Shown piece after piece: positions 44,030 to 51,387 of a stretch of DNA of 64,000 nucleotides (position 1 is the first letter of the stretch; the number at the start of each line of letters is the position of its first letter). Position numbers and translations under genes: made by a program. The notes beneath the pieces were generated by a model. The model saw nothing but the letters and a program-made list of their open reading frames with translations. It had not been told where the DNA came from and did not search any database. This DNA is from Sinomonas sp. R1AF57. Lineage in GTDB: Bacteria; Actinomycetota; Actinomycetes; Actinomycetales; Micrococcaceae. The stretch covers positions 3,060,477-3,124,476 of the forward strand of contig NZ_CP022463.1 in assembly GCF_002224485.1 (NCBI RefSeq). Direction: 5' to 3'.

Positions 44030-44881
44030 ATGTTCGACCCGACCCAACTGCGCAGCTTCCTTGCCGTCGCGGAGAATCTGAGCTTCACGCTCGCGGCCGA
44101 GCGGCTGCGCCTGGCCCAGCCCACCGTGAGCCAGCATGTCGCCAAGCTCGAGAAGGCCGCCGGGCGCCTCCTCCTCGTCCGGGACACCCACGGGGTGCGG
44201 CTGACGGACAACGGCGACGCGATGGCCGGCTTCGCCCGGACGATCCTGGCCGCGCACGACGACGCCGTGCGCTACTTCCGCGGCGAGGCCATGCGCGGGC
44301 GCCTGCGCTTCGGCACGGCGGACGACCTGGCGATCACCGGCCTGCCCCGGATCCTGCGCGAGTTCCGGCGCGCTTACCCCCAGCTGAACCTCGAGCTGAC
44401 GGTGAGCCAGAGCGACGACCTCCACCGCCGGCTCAAGGCTGGCCAGCTGGACCTCGTGTTCATCAAGTGGGTGGCCGGGGCCCAGGAGGGCACGGTGGTG
44501 CGGCAGGACACCTTCTCCTGGGTCGGGGTGGAGGAGACCGCGTTGGACCCGGGCGACCCGGTGCCGCTCGTCGCCTATCCCGCGCCGAGCCTGTCCCGCA
44601 CGCTGGCGATCCAGGCGCTCGAGGCGAGCGGGCGGCGGTGGAAGGTCACCTGCAGCACCAAGCAGATCGCGGGCGTCCTCGCGGCGATCCGCGCAGGCCT
44701 GGGCGTGGCCGTCATGCCCACGACGCTCGTGCCGACGGACCTGAAGATCATCACCCACCGCTTCGACCTGCCCCCGGTGGGGGACGTCGACTTCACGCTC
44801 ATCCGCAACCCCCTGGCGAACTCGGCGGCGGTGGATGCCCTCACGGAGGCGATCCTCGGACGCACGCTGGGGCGCACGTGA
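44030..44881 (+). CDS. LysR-family regulator
   Basis: A 283-residue regulator: N-terminal winged helix (LRSFLAVAENLSFTLAAERLRLAQPTVSQHV region, about residues 5-62) and a two-lobed effector domain (LRFGTADDLAITGLP onward). GGGGAG precedes ATG 44030. It diverges from an MFS exporter gene, its likely target. Confidence 0.9.
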   Translation: MFDPTQLRSFLAVAENLSFTLAAERLRLAQPTVSQHVAKLEKAAGRLLLVRDTHGVRLTDNGDAMAGFARTILAAHDDAVRYFRGEAMRGRLRFGTADDLAITGLPRILREFRRAYPQLNLELTVSQSDDLHRRLKAGQLDLVFIKWVAGAQEGTVVRQDTFSWVGVEETALDPGDPVPLVAYPAPSLSRTLAIQALEASGRRWKVTCSTKQIAGVLAAIRAGLGVAVMPTTLVPTDLKIITHRFDLPPVGDVDFTLIRNPLANSAAVDALTEAILGRTLGRT

Positions 44882-44915
44882 GGCGCACGCCACAGAGCCG
44901 GCGCGGCGGCCGGAG

Positions 44916-44921
44916 TAGAAT
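44916..44921 (+). promoter_or_regulatory. -10 box TAGAAT, leaderless panD
   Basis: TAGAAT ends 8 bases before ATG 44930. Confidence 0.6.
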
Positions 44922-44929
44922 TGGGCGCG

Positions 44930-45355
44930 ATGAACCGCACAATGTTCAAGTCCAAGATCCACCGCGCCACGGTCACGCACGCTGACCTCCACTACGTCGG
45001 CTCGGTGACGATCGACCTTGACCTGCTCGAGGCCGCCGACATCCTGCCCGGCGAACTCGTCTCGATCGTCGACATCACCAACGGCGCCCGCCTCGAGACC
45101 TACACGATCGCGGGCGAGCGCGGCTCCGGCGTCATCGGCATCAACGGCGCCGCGGCCCACCTCATCCACGAGGGGGACCTGGTCATCCTCATCACGTACG
45201 CCTCGATGTCCGACGCCGAGGCGCGCGAGTTCGTCCCGACAGTGGTCCACGTCGACGCCGAGAACAAGATCGTCCAGCTCGGCACCGACCCGGCCGAGGG
45301 GAACGGGGCCGGCATGCTCCGTCCGCCCTTCGCCATCCAGGCGCACCTGAACTAG
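44930..45355 (+). CDS. panD: Aspartate 1-decarboxylase
   Basis: A 141-residue proenzyme. [13 protein letters not shown] holds the Gly-Ser self-cleavage site that creates the pyruvoyl group; [16 protein letters not shown] is also conserved. It makes beta-alanine for pantothenate and coenzyme A. The start at ATG 44930 rests on the -10 box; ATG 44942 is possible. Confidence 0.95.
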   Translation: MNRTMFKSKIHRATVTHADLHYVGSVTIDLDLLEAADILPGELVSIVDITNGARLETYTIAGERGSGVIGINGAAAHLIHEGDLVILITYASMSDAEAREFVPTVVHVDAENKIVQLGTDPAEGNGAGMLRPPFAIQAHLN

Positions 45356-45383
45356 TCCCCGGCCGGGCACCGCGGGCAGGCGC

Positions 45384-45389
45384 TAGGCT
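45384..45389 (+). promoter_or_regulatory. -10 box TAGGCT of the leader ORF and AEC transporter
   Basis: TAGGCT ends 6 bases before ATG 45396 of a 17-codon ORF. Confidence 0.55.
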
Positions 45390-45395
45390 GGGGTC

Positions 45396-45449
45396 ATGCC
45401 CCCGAGAAACCGCTTCCCGTCCACGCGCGCACGGGGCCGCCGATGCTAG
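45396..45449 (+). CDS. 17-residue leader peptide ORF overlapping the AEC transporter start
   Basis: ATG at 45396 gives MPPRNRFPSTRARGRRC and a TAG stop at 45447-45449. The stop overlaps the transporter ATG (45443) by 7 bases in another frame. Six of 17 residues are Arg. A leaderless promoter fits its start, so ribosomes would translate it first and re-initiate on the transporter. A regulatory role is inferred. Confidence 0.5.
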   Translation: MPPRNRFPSTRARGRRC

Positions 45450-46378
45450 GCGTCCTCGAGGGCTTCGCCGTCGTCTGGGCCATCATCGGCGTGGGATGGT
45501 TCTGCGCCCGCCAAGGAATCCTGGGCGACGGCGCGCAGGCAGTGCTCAGCCGGCTCTCCTTCTTCGTGGCCAGCCCGGCGCTCCTGCTGGAGACCCTCGC
45601 GCGCTCCGACCTGCGGGCCGTCTTCTCCACCCACCTGCTCGTGATCGCTGTCAGCTCCACCGCAATCGGCCTCGTCTCGTTCGTGGTGTTCCGCTGGCTT
45701 CGCGGGCGCGGCACCCCCGAGGCCCTCATTGCCTCCATGAGCGCCTCCGTCGCGAACTCGGGGAACCTGGGCATCCCCATCTCGGTGTTCGTGCTCGGGG
45801 ACGCGAGCTTCGTCGCGCCGCTGCTGATCTTCCAGCTGGCCCTCTTCACGCCGTCGTACCTGCTCCTCCTCGACGGCACGACGGCGACCGCGAAGCCGGG
45901 GCTGGCCCGCGCGGCGCAGTTCGTGCTCCCCATCGTGACGAACCCGAACATCATCGGCTCGCTGATCGGCCTCGTGCTCGCCGGAACGCGGTGGACGCCG
46001 CCGGAGCTCATCATGCAGCCGATCCACCTCATCGGCGGCGCGGCGATCCCGGCGATGCTCATGGCGTTCGGCATCTCCCTGCACGGCTCGCGGCCGCTGC
46101 GCGCGGACGACGGGCGGCGCCTCGACACGGCCCTCGCCTCGACGCTGAAGGTCGTGGTGCACCCGCTCATCGCCTTCGTGTTCGCCCGGTTCGCGCTGGG
46201 GCTCGGCGGGCACGAGCTCTTCGCCGCGGTCGTCACGGCCGCCCTGCCCACCGCGCAGAACGTCTATATCGCCGCCCAGCGCTACCGCCACGGGATCGTG
46301 GTCGCGAAGGACACGGTGCTGATCACGACCGTCGTCGCCGTCCCGGCGATGGCCGGCATGGCGGCGCTCCTCTCCTGA
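45443..46378 (+). CDS. AEC-family transporter (auxin efflux carrier type)
   Basis: A 311-residue membrane carrier with about ten helices in two inverted halves. The first half has SVANSGNLGIPISVFVLGD with the NxGNxGxP-like motif; the second has TAALPTAQNVYIAAQRY. Bacterial AEC proteins export or import organic acids such as malate. Translation is probably coupled to the preceding 17-codon ORF, since no ribosome site stands before ATG 45443. Confidence 0.85.
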   Translation: MLGVLEGFAVVWAIIGVGWFCARQGILGDGAQAVLSRLSFFVASPALLLETLARSDLRAVFSTHLLVIAVSSTAIGLVSFVVFRWLRGRGTPEALIASMSASVANSGNLGIPISVFVLGDASFVAPLLIFQLALFTPSYLLLLDGTTATAKPGLARAAQFVLPIVTNPNIIGSLIGLVLAGTRWTPPELIMQPIHLIGGAAIPAMLMAFGISLHGSRPLRADDGRRLDTALASTLKVVVHPLIAFVFARFALGLGGHELFAAVVTAALPTAQNVYIAAQRYRHGIVVAKDTVLITTVVAVPAMAGMAALLS

Positions 46379-46379
46379 C

Positions 46380-46414
46380 GAGGGTCATGTCCCTGCGTTG
46401 AGGAGTCATGTCCC
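46380..46414. repeat. Two 21-bp-spaced GTCATGTCCC units between convergent genes
   Basis: GTCATGTCCC occurs at 46384 and 46405, exactly 21 bases apart, and matches the reverse complement of the units in pxpC (462-502). It starts two bases after the AEC stop and provides the TGA stop of the TetR gene. Confidence 0.75.
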
Positions 46415-47062
46415 AAGCAGGTTGGCCTCGAGGGTTCGTGCGATGAACTGCCCGAAGCGCTCCGGCGGCCACCCCCGCTTGAGGACAAGGGATTCGTAGA
46501 GTTCCGCAGTCGTGGACGCGAAGAACACATCTGCGACATCCGTCTCCGAGAGTCCGGGCCTGAGGAACCCACGCGCGAGGACCTGCCGGGCGTTGTGCAG
46601 CATGCGCCGGTACCGGGCGTCGTCGACGTCACCCAGCAGCGCCGCCATCTCGTCGTCCCCGCTCGCGGCTGCGTCGCGGATGAGAAGCTGGACCGGGGAC
46701 CCGATGGGACTGATCTCGGCGACGAACCGCCCGAACTGCTCCATCAGTGCGTGCGGATCCGTCGCCTCCGCCTGGGCCGTGTCGGAGCGCTGTTCGGCGG
46801 GCACATCGCCGGAACCGAGGAGGCTCTGATCCCAGATTGCCCGGACCAGGCCCGGCTTCCCGCCGAAGTTCTTGTACACGAACTCCGCCGAGACGCCCGC
46901 TGCCCGCGCGATCTGCGCCACCGTCGTCGCGCCGAACCCCTGGGACAGCAGCAGCTCACGCGCCTGCGCGAGCACCTCGCGCCGCGACGCCTCCGCGCGC
47001 TGCCGTCGCCGGGACGCATCGTAGCCGCGGGGGCGGCCAGAGCCGTTGACCGCCTGTGGCAT
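46406..47062 (-). CDS. TetR-family regulator
   Basis: A 218-residue repressor. The N-terminal HTH (about residues 28-75; VLAQARELLLSQGFGATTVAQIARAAGVS) carries EFVYKNFGGKPGL; the C-terminal ligand domain is helical. It diverges from the NTF2-like and NAD(P)-binding genes, with a 22-bp operator over their promoter. Its stop lies in a repeat. Ligand unknown. Confidence 0.88.
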   Translation of the reverse strand: MPQAVNGSGRPRGYDASRRRQRAEASRREVLAQARELLLSQGFGATTVAQIARAAGVSAEFVYKNFGGKPGLVRAIWDQSLLGSGDVPAEQRSDTAQAEATDPHALMEQFGRFVAEISPIGSPVQLLIRDAAASGDDEMAALLGDVDDARYRRMLHNARQVLARGFLRPGLSETDVADVFFASTTAELYESLVLKRGWPPERFGQFIARTLEANLLGT

Positions 47063-47074
47063 CGGACCTATACT
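47046..47074 (+). promoter_or_regulatory. Sigma-70-type promoter TTGACC-17-TATACT
   Basis: TTGACC (47046-47051) and TATACT (47069-47074) are separated by 17 bases, near consensus, upstream of the NTF2-like gene. The -35 box lies within the start of the divergent TetR gene. Confidence 0.75.
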
Positions 47075-47078
47075 CCAA

Positions 47079-47100
47079 TCAATACAGTTGACTGTATTGA
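47079..47100. promoter_or_regulatory. TetR operator palindrome
   Basis: TCAATACAGT (47079-47088) and ACTGTATTGA (47091-47100) are exact inverted repeats around TG, covering the expected start of transcription. Binding by the adjacent TetR protein would block the promoter. Confidence 0.75.
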
Positions 47101-47147
47101 AATTGAGCGTACCAGCCTCCACTTCCCCAGCACCACAGGAGCACCTC

Positions 47148-47594
47148 ATGGACGCCTCAGGAATCGACCTCCTCCCCGCCGGGCCCGTCCGCCGGGTCTT
47201 CGAGGCCATCAGCCGCCACGACCTCGACGGCATGGTCTCCTGCTTCGCCGAGGACTACCTCAACGAGACCCCGATCCACCCAGACCGCGGCTTCACCGGT
47301 CGCGACCAGGTCCGGAAGAATTGGTCCTCCATCCTCGCGGCCATCCCAGACGTCCAGCCCTTCGTCGTCCGCGCGACAACGGCGTCCGACGGCATGGTGT
47401 GGGTCGAGTGGGGGCAGCGCGGCACCCGACGGGACGGTGTGCCCGTCGATCTCGTCGGCGTCTCGGTCTTCACCCTCGAGAACGACCTCATCTCGGCCGT
47501 CCGCTTCTACCTCGAACCTGTCGAGCACGCATCGGGCGACGTCGACGCCGCCGTCCGCGACGCCACCGGCGTGGGGACGGGAGGCCGGCCATGA
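47148..47594 (+). CDS. SnoaL/NTF2-like protein
   Basis: A 148-residue NTF2-fold protein: VRRVFEAISRHDLDGMVSCFAEDYLNE starts the cone, with FTGRDQVRKNWSSIL and GVSVFTLENDLISAVRFYLEP later. Such proteins are isomerases, cyclases or carriers of small molecules. CAGGAG precedes ATG 47148. First gene of a TetR-controlled pair; its stop overlaps the next start. Confidence 0.82.
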   Translation: MDASGIDLLPAGPVRRVFEAISRHDLDGMVSCFAEDYLNETPIHPDRGFTGRDQVRKNWSSILAAIPDVQPFVVRATTASDGMVWVEWGQRGTRRDGVPVDLVGVSVFTLENDLISAVRFYLEPVEHASGDVDAAVRDATGVGTGGRP

Positions 47595-48532
47595 TCCTCG
47601 TCGTCGGCGGCACCGGCCGCCTCGGCCGCGAACTCGTCGCCCAGCTGCTCCGCAGGGGCGAGCGCGTGCGCGTCATGGCGCGCGGCGCCTCCCAGCCGTT
47701 CCCAGCCCCCTCCCCCGGCACTCCGGCAGGACGCCGGGCGGACGACGGCGCCGAGTACGTCCGCGGGGACCTCGCCTCCGAATCCGACTGCCGCCGTGCG
47801 GTCGACGGATGCAGCCAAGTCGTCTTTGCCGCCTCGGGCTTCGGCATCCCCAAGGGCGCCGACGAGCGCAGCGTCGACCGCGACGGCGCGATCCGGCTTG
47901 TGCGCGCGGCGGCACAGGCCGGCGTCGGCCACCTCGTGATGATGTCGATGCACGGCGCTGCCGCGGATGCCCCCATCGAGTACCTGCGCTGCAAGGCGGC
48001 AGCCGAGGAGGCCACCCGCACCTCGGGCATGGCGTGGACCATCGTGCGCCTCGGAGCCATCCTCGAACAGCGCCTCGACATCATGCGCGAGGGTCTGGCG
48101 TCCAAGGGCAAGGTGCCCGTCTTCGGCTCGGGTGAGGCCCCGGTGACCTTCACGTCCGCGCACGACGCCGCGGCCGTCGTCATGCGCGCCCTGACCGACC
48201 CCGCCCTGAGGAACCGCGTGATCGAGTGGGGCTCCGCGACGCACACCGCCAACGAAGTTGCAGGGGCGATGATCGCGAAGGCGGCCCGGGGGTCGGTGCA
48301 GCGCGTGCCGACGCCGGTGCTCCGCGTCATGGCCGTGGCCGCGAAGCCGTTCTCGCCGTTCCTGGCCCGGGTGGCTGGGGCGGGCGTGTGGGAGGACTCG
48401 GGCGACGAGTCCTTCGATCCCGCCCCCGGCCGCGCCGAGTTCCCGGACCTTCCGCTCACCAGTCTGGAGGAGGCTCTCGCGGACATGATGCCCGCCGAGC
48501 AGCATGACGCGGGTCACTCGCCGCTAAGCTGA
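47591..48532 (+). CDS. NAD(P)H-binding SDR-like oxidoreductase (NmrA/atypical SDR)
   Basis: A 313-residue protein with an N-terminal Rossmann motif (MILVVGGTGRLGRELVAQLLRRG), as in NmrA-like atypical SDRs and NAD(P)H:quinone reductases. YxxxK-like catalytic residues may be at YLRCKAAAE. It follows the NTF2-like gene with an ATGA overlap. Substrate unknown; a response to reactive compounds via TetR is inferred. Confidence 0.82.
   Translation: MILVVGGTGRLGRELVAQLLRRGERVRVMARGASQPFPAPSPGTPAGRRADDGAEYVRGDLASESDCRRAVDGCSQVVFAASGFGIPKGADERSVDRDGAIRLVRAAAQAGVGHLVMMSMHGAAADAPIEYLRCKAAAEEATRTSGMAWTIVRLGAILEQRLDIMREGLASKGKVPVFGSGEAPVTFTSAHDAAAVVMRALTDPALRNRVIEWGSATHTANEVAGAMIAKAARGSVQRVPTPVLRVMAVAAKPFSPFLARVAGAGVWEDSGDESFDPAPGRAEFPDLPLTSLEEALADMMPAEQHDAGHSPLS
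48525..48530 (+). promoter_or_regulatory. -10 box TAAGCT, leaderless HerA-like gene
   Basis: TAAGCT ends 7 bases before ATG 48538, inside the end of the previous gene. Confidence 0.6.
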
Positions 48533-48537
48533 GCCGC

Positions 48538-50214
48538 ATGGCTGAATCGAGCGCGGCGAAGACCAGCACGGCGAAGACGACCGACGAGAAGCTGTCCACC
48601 ATCCAGAAGGGCTACGTCTTCGAGGGCGCGACGGTGGCCCTCGGCGCTGCGATCGTGGACGGCGAGGTCCGCCCGGAAGCGCAGGTGGGCCTTCCTCTGG
48701 CCATGATGAACCGGCACGGGCTCGTGGCCGGCGCGACCGGCACCGGCAAGACCGTCACCCTGCACATGATCGCCGAGCAGCTCTCCACGGCCGGCGTCCC
48801 GGTGTTCCTGGCGGACATGAAGGGCGACCTCACCGGCCTCGCGACCGGCGGGGAGGGCAGCGAGAAGCTCCTGGCCCGTGCCAAGGGACTCGGGCAGGAC
48901 TGGAAGTCCTCGACGTTCCCCGTCGAGTTCCTCGCGCTCGGCGGCGAAGGCACCGGGGTGCCCGTGCGGGCGAGCATCACCTCGTTCGGGCCGATCCTGC
49001 TCTCGCGCGTCATGGAACTGAACGAGACGCAGGAATCCAGTCTGCAGCTCATCTTCCACTTCGCCGACAAGAACCAGCTCGAGCTGACGGACCTCAAGGA
49101 CCTGAGGGCCGTCATCCAGTTCCTCACCTCGGCCGAGGGCAAGGACGAGCTCGAGAACCTCGGCGGGCTCTCCAAGGCCACGGCCGGGGTGATCCTCCGA
49201 GAGCTCGTCGGGCTCGAGGCCGCCGGGATGGAGAAGTTCTTCGGCGAGCCCGAGTTCGACACCTCGGAGCTCCTCCGGACCGCCCCCGACGGGCGCGGGG
49301 TCATCACCTGCCTCGAGCTCCCGGGGGTGGCCAGCAAGCCGCTCCTGTTCTCGACCTTCCTGATGTGGCTGCTCGCGGACCTCTTCGAGGACCTGCCCGA
49401 GGTGGGCGACGCAGACAAGCCCAAGCTCGTCTTCTTCCTCGACGAGGCGCACCTGCTGTTCAACAACGCGTCCAAGGCGTTCCTCGAGGCGATCACCCAG
49501 ACGGTCCGGCTCATCCGCTCCAAGGGCGTGGGCATCTTCTTCGTGACCCAGACCCCCAAGGACGTCCCGGCCGACGTGCTCGGGCAGCTCGCGAACCGGG
49601 TCCAGCACGCCCTGCGCGCCTTCACGCCCGAGGACGCGAAGGCGCTCAAGGCCACCGTCTCCACGTTCCCGGTGAGCGACTACGACCTCGGGGAGGTCCT
49701 CACCTCCGCGGGGATCGGCGAGGCCGTCATCACCGTGATGAACGAGAAGGGCGCCCCGACCCCGGTGGCCCTCACGCGCCTGCGCGCCCCCGAGTCGAAG
49801 ATGGGCCCCTCGGACCCCGCGCTCGTGGCGAGCACCGTCCAGGCCTCGCCGCTCCTCGCGCGGTACGGGACCGCCGTCGACAACGTGACCGCCTACGAGA
49901 AGCTCCAGCAGGCCGCGGAGCAGAAGCAGGCGGCTGAGCCGGCCGCGCAGACCGGCGCGCCCCTGCCGCCCCCGCCACCGCTCCCCTCGCCGAACCTCGA
50001 GCCCCCCGCCCCGCGGGACACGGACCGACGGTACGGCGAGGGGCACGACGGCGAGAGGCACGACGACGGCGGCGTCCTCGGCGACGTCGTGGGCAGCCTG
50101 GGCGGTGCGCTGGGCGGCGGGCTGAAGTCGATGGCCCGCTCCTTCGGGACCCAGCTGGGCCGCGAGCTCATGCGCGGGATGTTCGGCACGTCCTCCCGCC
50201 GGCGGCGCAGCTAG
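48538..50214 (+). CDS. HerA/FtsK-like ATPase, DUF853 family (YjgR-like)
   Basis: A 558-residue AAA+ ATPase. Walker A is GATGTGKTVTLHM (about residues 64-76) and Walker B is KLVFFLDEAHLLFNN; FVTQTPKDVPADVLGQLANRVQHALRA contains the arginine-finger region. A Pro-rich spacer and a Gly-rich, Arg-rich tail end the chain. DUF853 proteins are predicted helicase/translocases of unknown role. Start set by a leaderless -10 box. Confidence 0.87.
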   Translation: MAESSAAKTSTAKTTDEKLSTIQKGYVFEGATVALGAAIVDGEVRPEAQVGLPLAMMNRHGLVAGATGTGKTVTLHMIAEQLSTAGVPVFLADMKGDLTGLATGGEGSEKLLARAKGLGQDWKSSTFPVEFLALGGEGTGVPVRASITSFGPILLSRVMELNETQESSLQLIFHFADKNQLELTDLKDLRAVIQFLTSAEGKDELENLGGLSKATAGVILRELVGLEAAGMEKFFGEPEFDTSELLRTAPDGRGVITCLELPGVASKPLLFSTFLMWLLADLFEDLPEVGDADKPKLVFFLDEAHLLFNNASKAFLEAITQTVRLIRSKGVGIFFVTQTPKDVPADVLGQLANRVQHALRAFTPEDAKALKATVSTFPVSDYDLGEVLTSAGIGEAVITVMNEKGAPTPVALTRLRAPESKMGPSDPALVASTVQASPLLARYGTAVDNVTAYEKLQQAAEQKQAAEPAAQTGAPLPPPPPLPSPNLEPPAPRDTDRRYGEGHDGERHDDGGVLGDVVGSLGGALGGGLKSMARSFGTQLGRELMRGMFGTSSRRRRS

Positions 50215-50288
50215 CCGTCCCCGCCCTGGGTGTGGGGCCGCCCTGGGCGCGGCCCCGCCCCCGCGTTCGTCGGCCCCGCCCGCGTTGG

Positions 50289-50294
50289 TAGGCT
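50289..50294 (+). promoter_or_regulatory. -10 box TAGGCT, leaderless membrane-anchored protein gene
   Basis: TAGGCT ends 7 bases before GTG 50302, which also begins the most plausible signal-anchor sequence. Confidence 0.6.
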
Positions 50295-50301
50295 GGGGCG
50301 A

Positions 50302-51291
50302 GTGCAGAAGAGTCCCGCCCTCCTCAGGGTCGCCGCCGCATGGCTGCTGGCCCTCGTGGTGGCGATTGTGGGCTCGGTCGTCGCCGTGCGGACGGTGAAG
50401 TCCACGGTCTCCGGGCCCGAGCAGCCCGTGCGCAGCTACATCGCCGCCCTCCAGGCCGGCGACGGCGCCCGCGCCCTGGGCGTCCTCCGCGCCCAGGTCC
50501 CGCCCGGCAGCCCGGCCCTCCTCGACGGGACGCCGCTGCGCGACTCGATGAGCCGGGTGCAGGACCTCGCGTTCGAGACCACCGAGTCCGACGACGACCA
50601 CGCCTCCGTGACCGTCCACTACACCGTGGACGGCGGCCGGCACGACAGCACTTTCCGCCTCGAGCGGACGGGCACCGACTGGCTGTTCTTCCCCCGCTGG
50701 CAGATGGTCCGCGGCACGCTCCCCACGCTCCAGGCGACCGTGGTGAACTCCGCGCGGGCCACCGTGAACGGCGTGGCCGTGAACATGCCCGGCGGAGCCA
50801 ACGCGTTTCCCGTCTTCTACCCCGGCTCGTACGTGGGCTCGCTCCAGGGCGAGCAGTTCGCCGCCGAGCCGAGCGCCGTCGTCGTGAGCGGCACGAGCGG
50901 GACGCCGGCCATGAGCCTCGCGACCAAGGCGACGCCGCAGCTCGTCGAGTCAATCGAGACCAAGGTGCGCGGCTACCTGGACGAGTGCGCCCGGACGGCC
51001 ACGCAGCAGCAGCGGCTCCAGCCGGACTGCCCCTTCGCCCTGGCCACGAACAGCCGCATCCAGGACGGAACCATCCAGTGGAGCGTCGAGACGTACCCGA
51101 AGGTGTCCGTCGAGCCGTTCGAGGGCCACTGGGTCGTGGCCCCTCTGACCGGCACGGCGCGGCTCAAGGCCACCCAGATCAACCTCTTCACGGGCGCGCG
51201 CCAGCCCCTCGACGAGGAGCTCGGCTACGAGTTCTCGGCCCGCCTCGACGTCACCGACACGGCCATCACGGTCACGCCCCAGTTCAAGTAG
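50302..51291 (+). CDS. Membrane-anchored extracytoplasmic protein of unknown function
   Basis: A 329-residue protein. One N-terminal helix (VAAAWLLALVVAIVGSVVAV) is followed by an exported region of about 300 residues: an NTF2-like start (VRSYIAALQAGDGARALGVL), then VNSARATVNGVAVNMPGG and a segment with two cysteines, CARTATQQQRLQPDC, likely a disulfide. I do not recognise a named family. GTG 50302 is chosen from the promoter and the position of the signal anchor. Confidence 0.7.
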   Translation: MQKSPALLRVAAAWLLALVVAIVGSVVAVRTVKSTVSGPEQPVRSYIAALQAGDGARALGVLRAQVPPGSPALLDGTPLRDSMSRVQDLAFETTESDDDHASVTVHYTVDGGRHDSTFRLERTGTDWLFFPRWQMVRGTLPTLQATVVNSARATVNGVAVNMPGGANAFPVFYPGSYVGSLQGEQFAAEPSAVVVSGTSGTPAMSLATKATPQLVESIETKVRGYLDECARTATQQQRLQPDCPFALATNSRIQDGTIQWSVETYPKVSVEPFEGHWVVAPLTGTARLKATQINLFTGARQPLDEELGYEFSARLDVTDTAITVTPQFK

Positions 51292-51314
51292 GCCAATCAC
51301 GCAGCCGCCCCTCC

Positions 51315-51384
51315 GGGGGTCACCTCCTGAGAGTCACCTCCTAGAGGTCACCTCCTGAGAGTCACCTCCCGGAGGTCACCTCCC
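51315..51384. repeat. Five-unit 14-bp GTCACCTCC array between convergent genes
   Basis: Five consecutive 14-bp units (for example GAGAGTCACCTCCT) lie between the stops at 51291 and 51388. The unit matches those of the inverted repeat at 5256-5330 (CTTCTGGGGGTCAC, TTCCTGAGAGTCAC), another convergent gap. Confidence 0.85.
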
Positions 51385-51387
51385 GCG

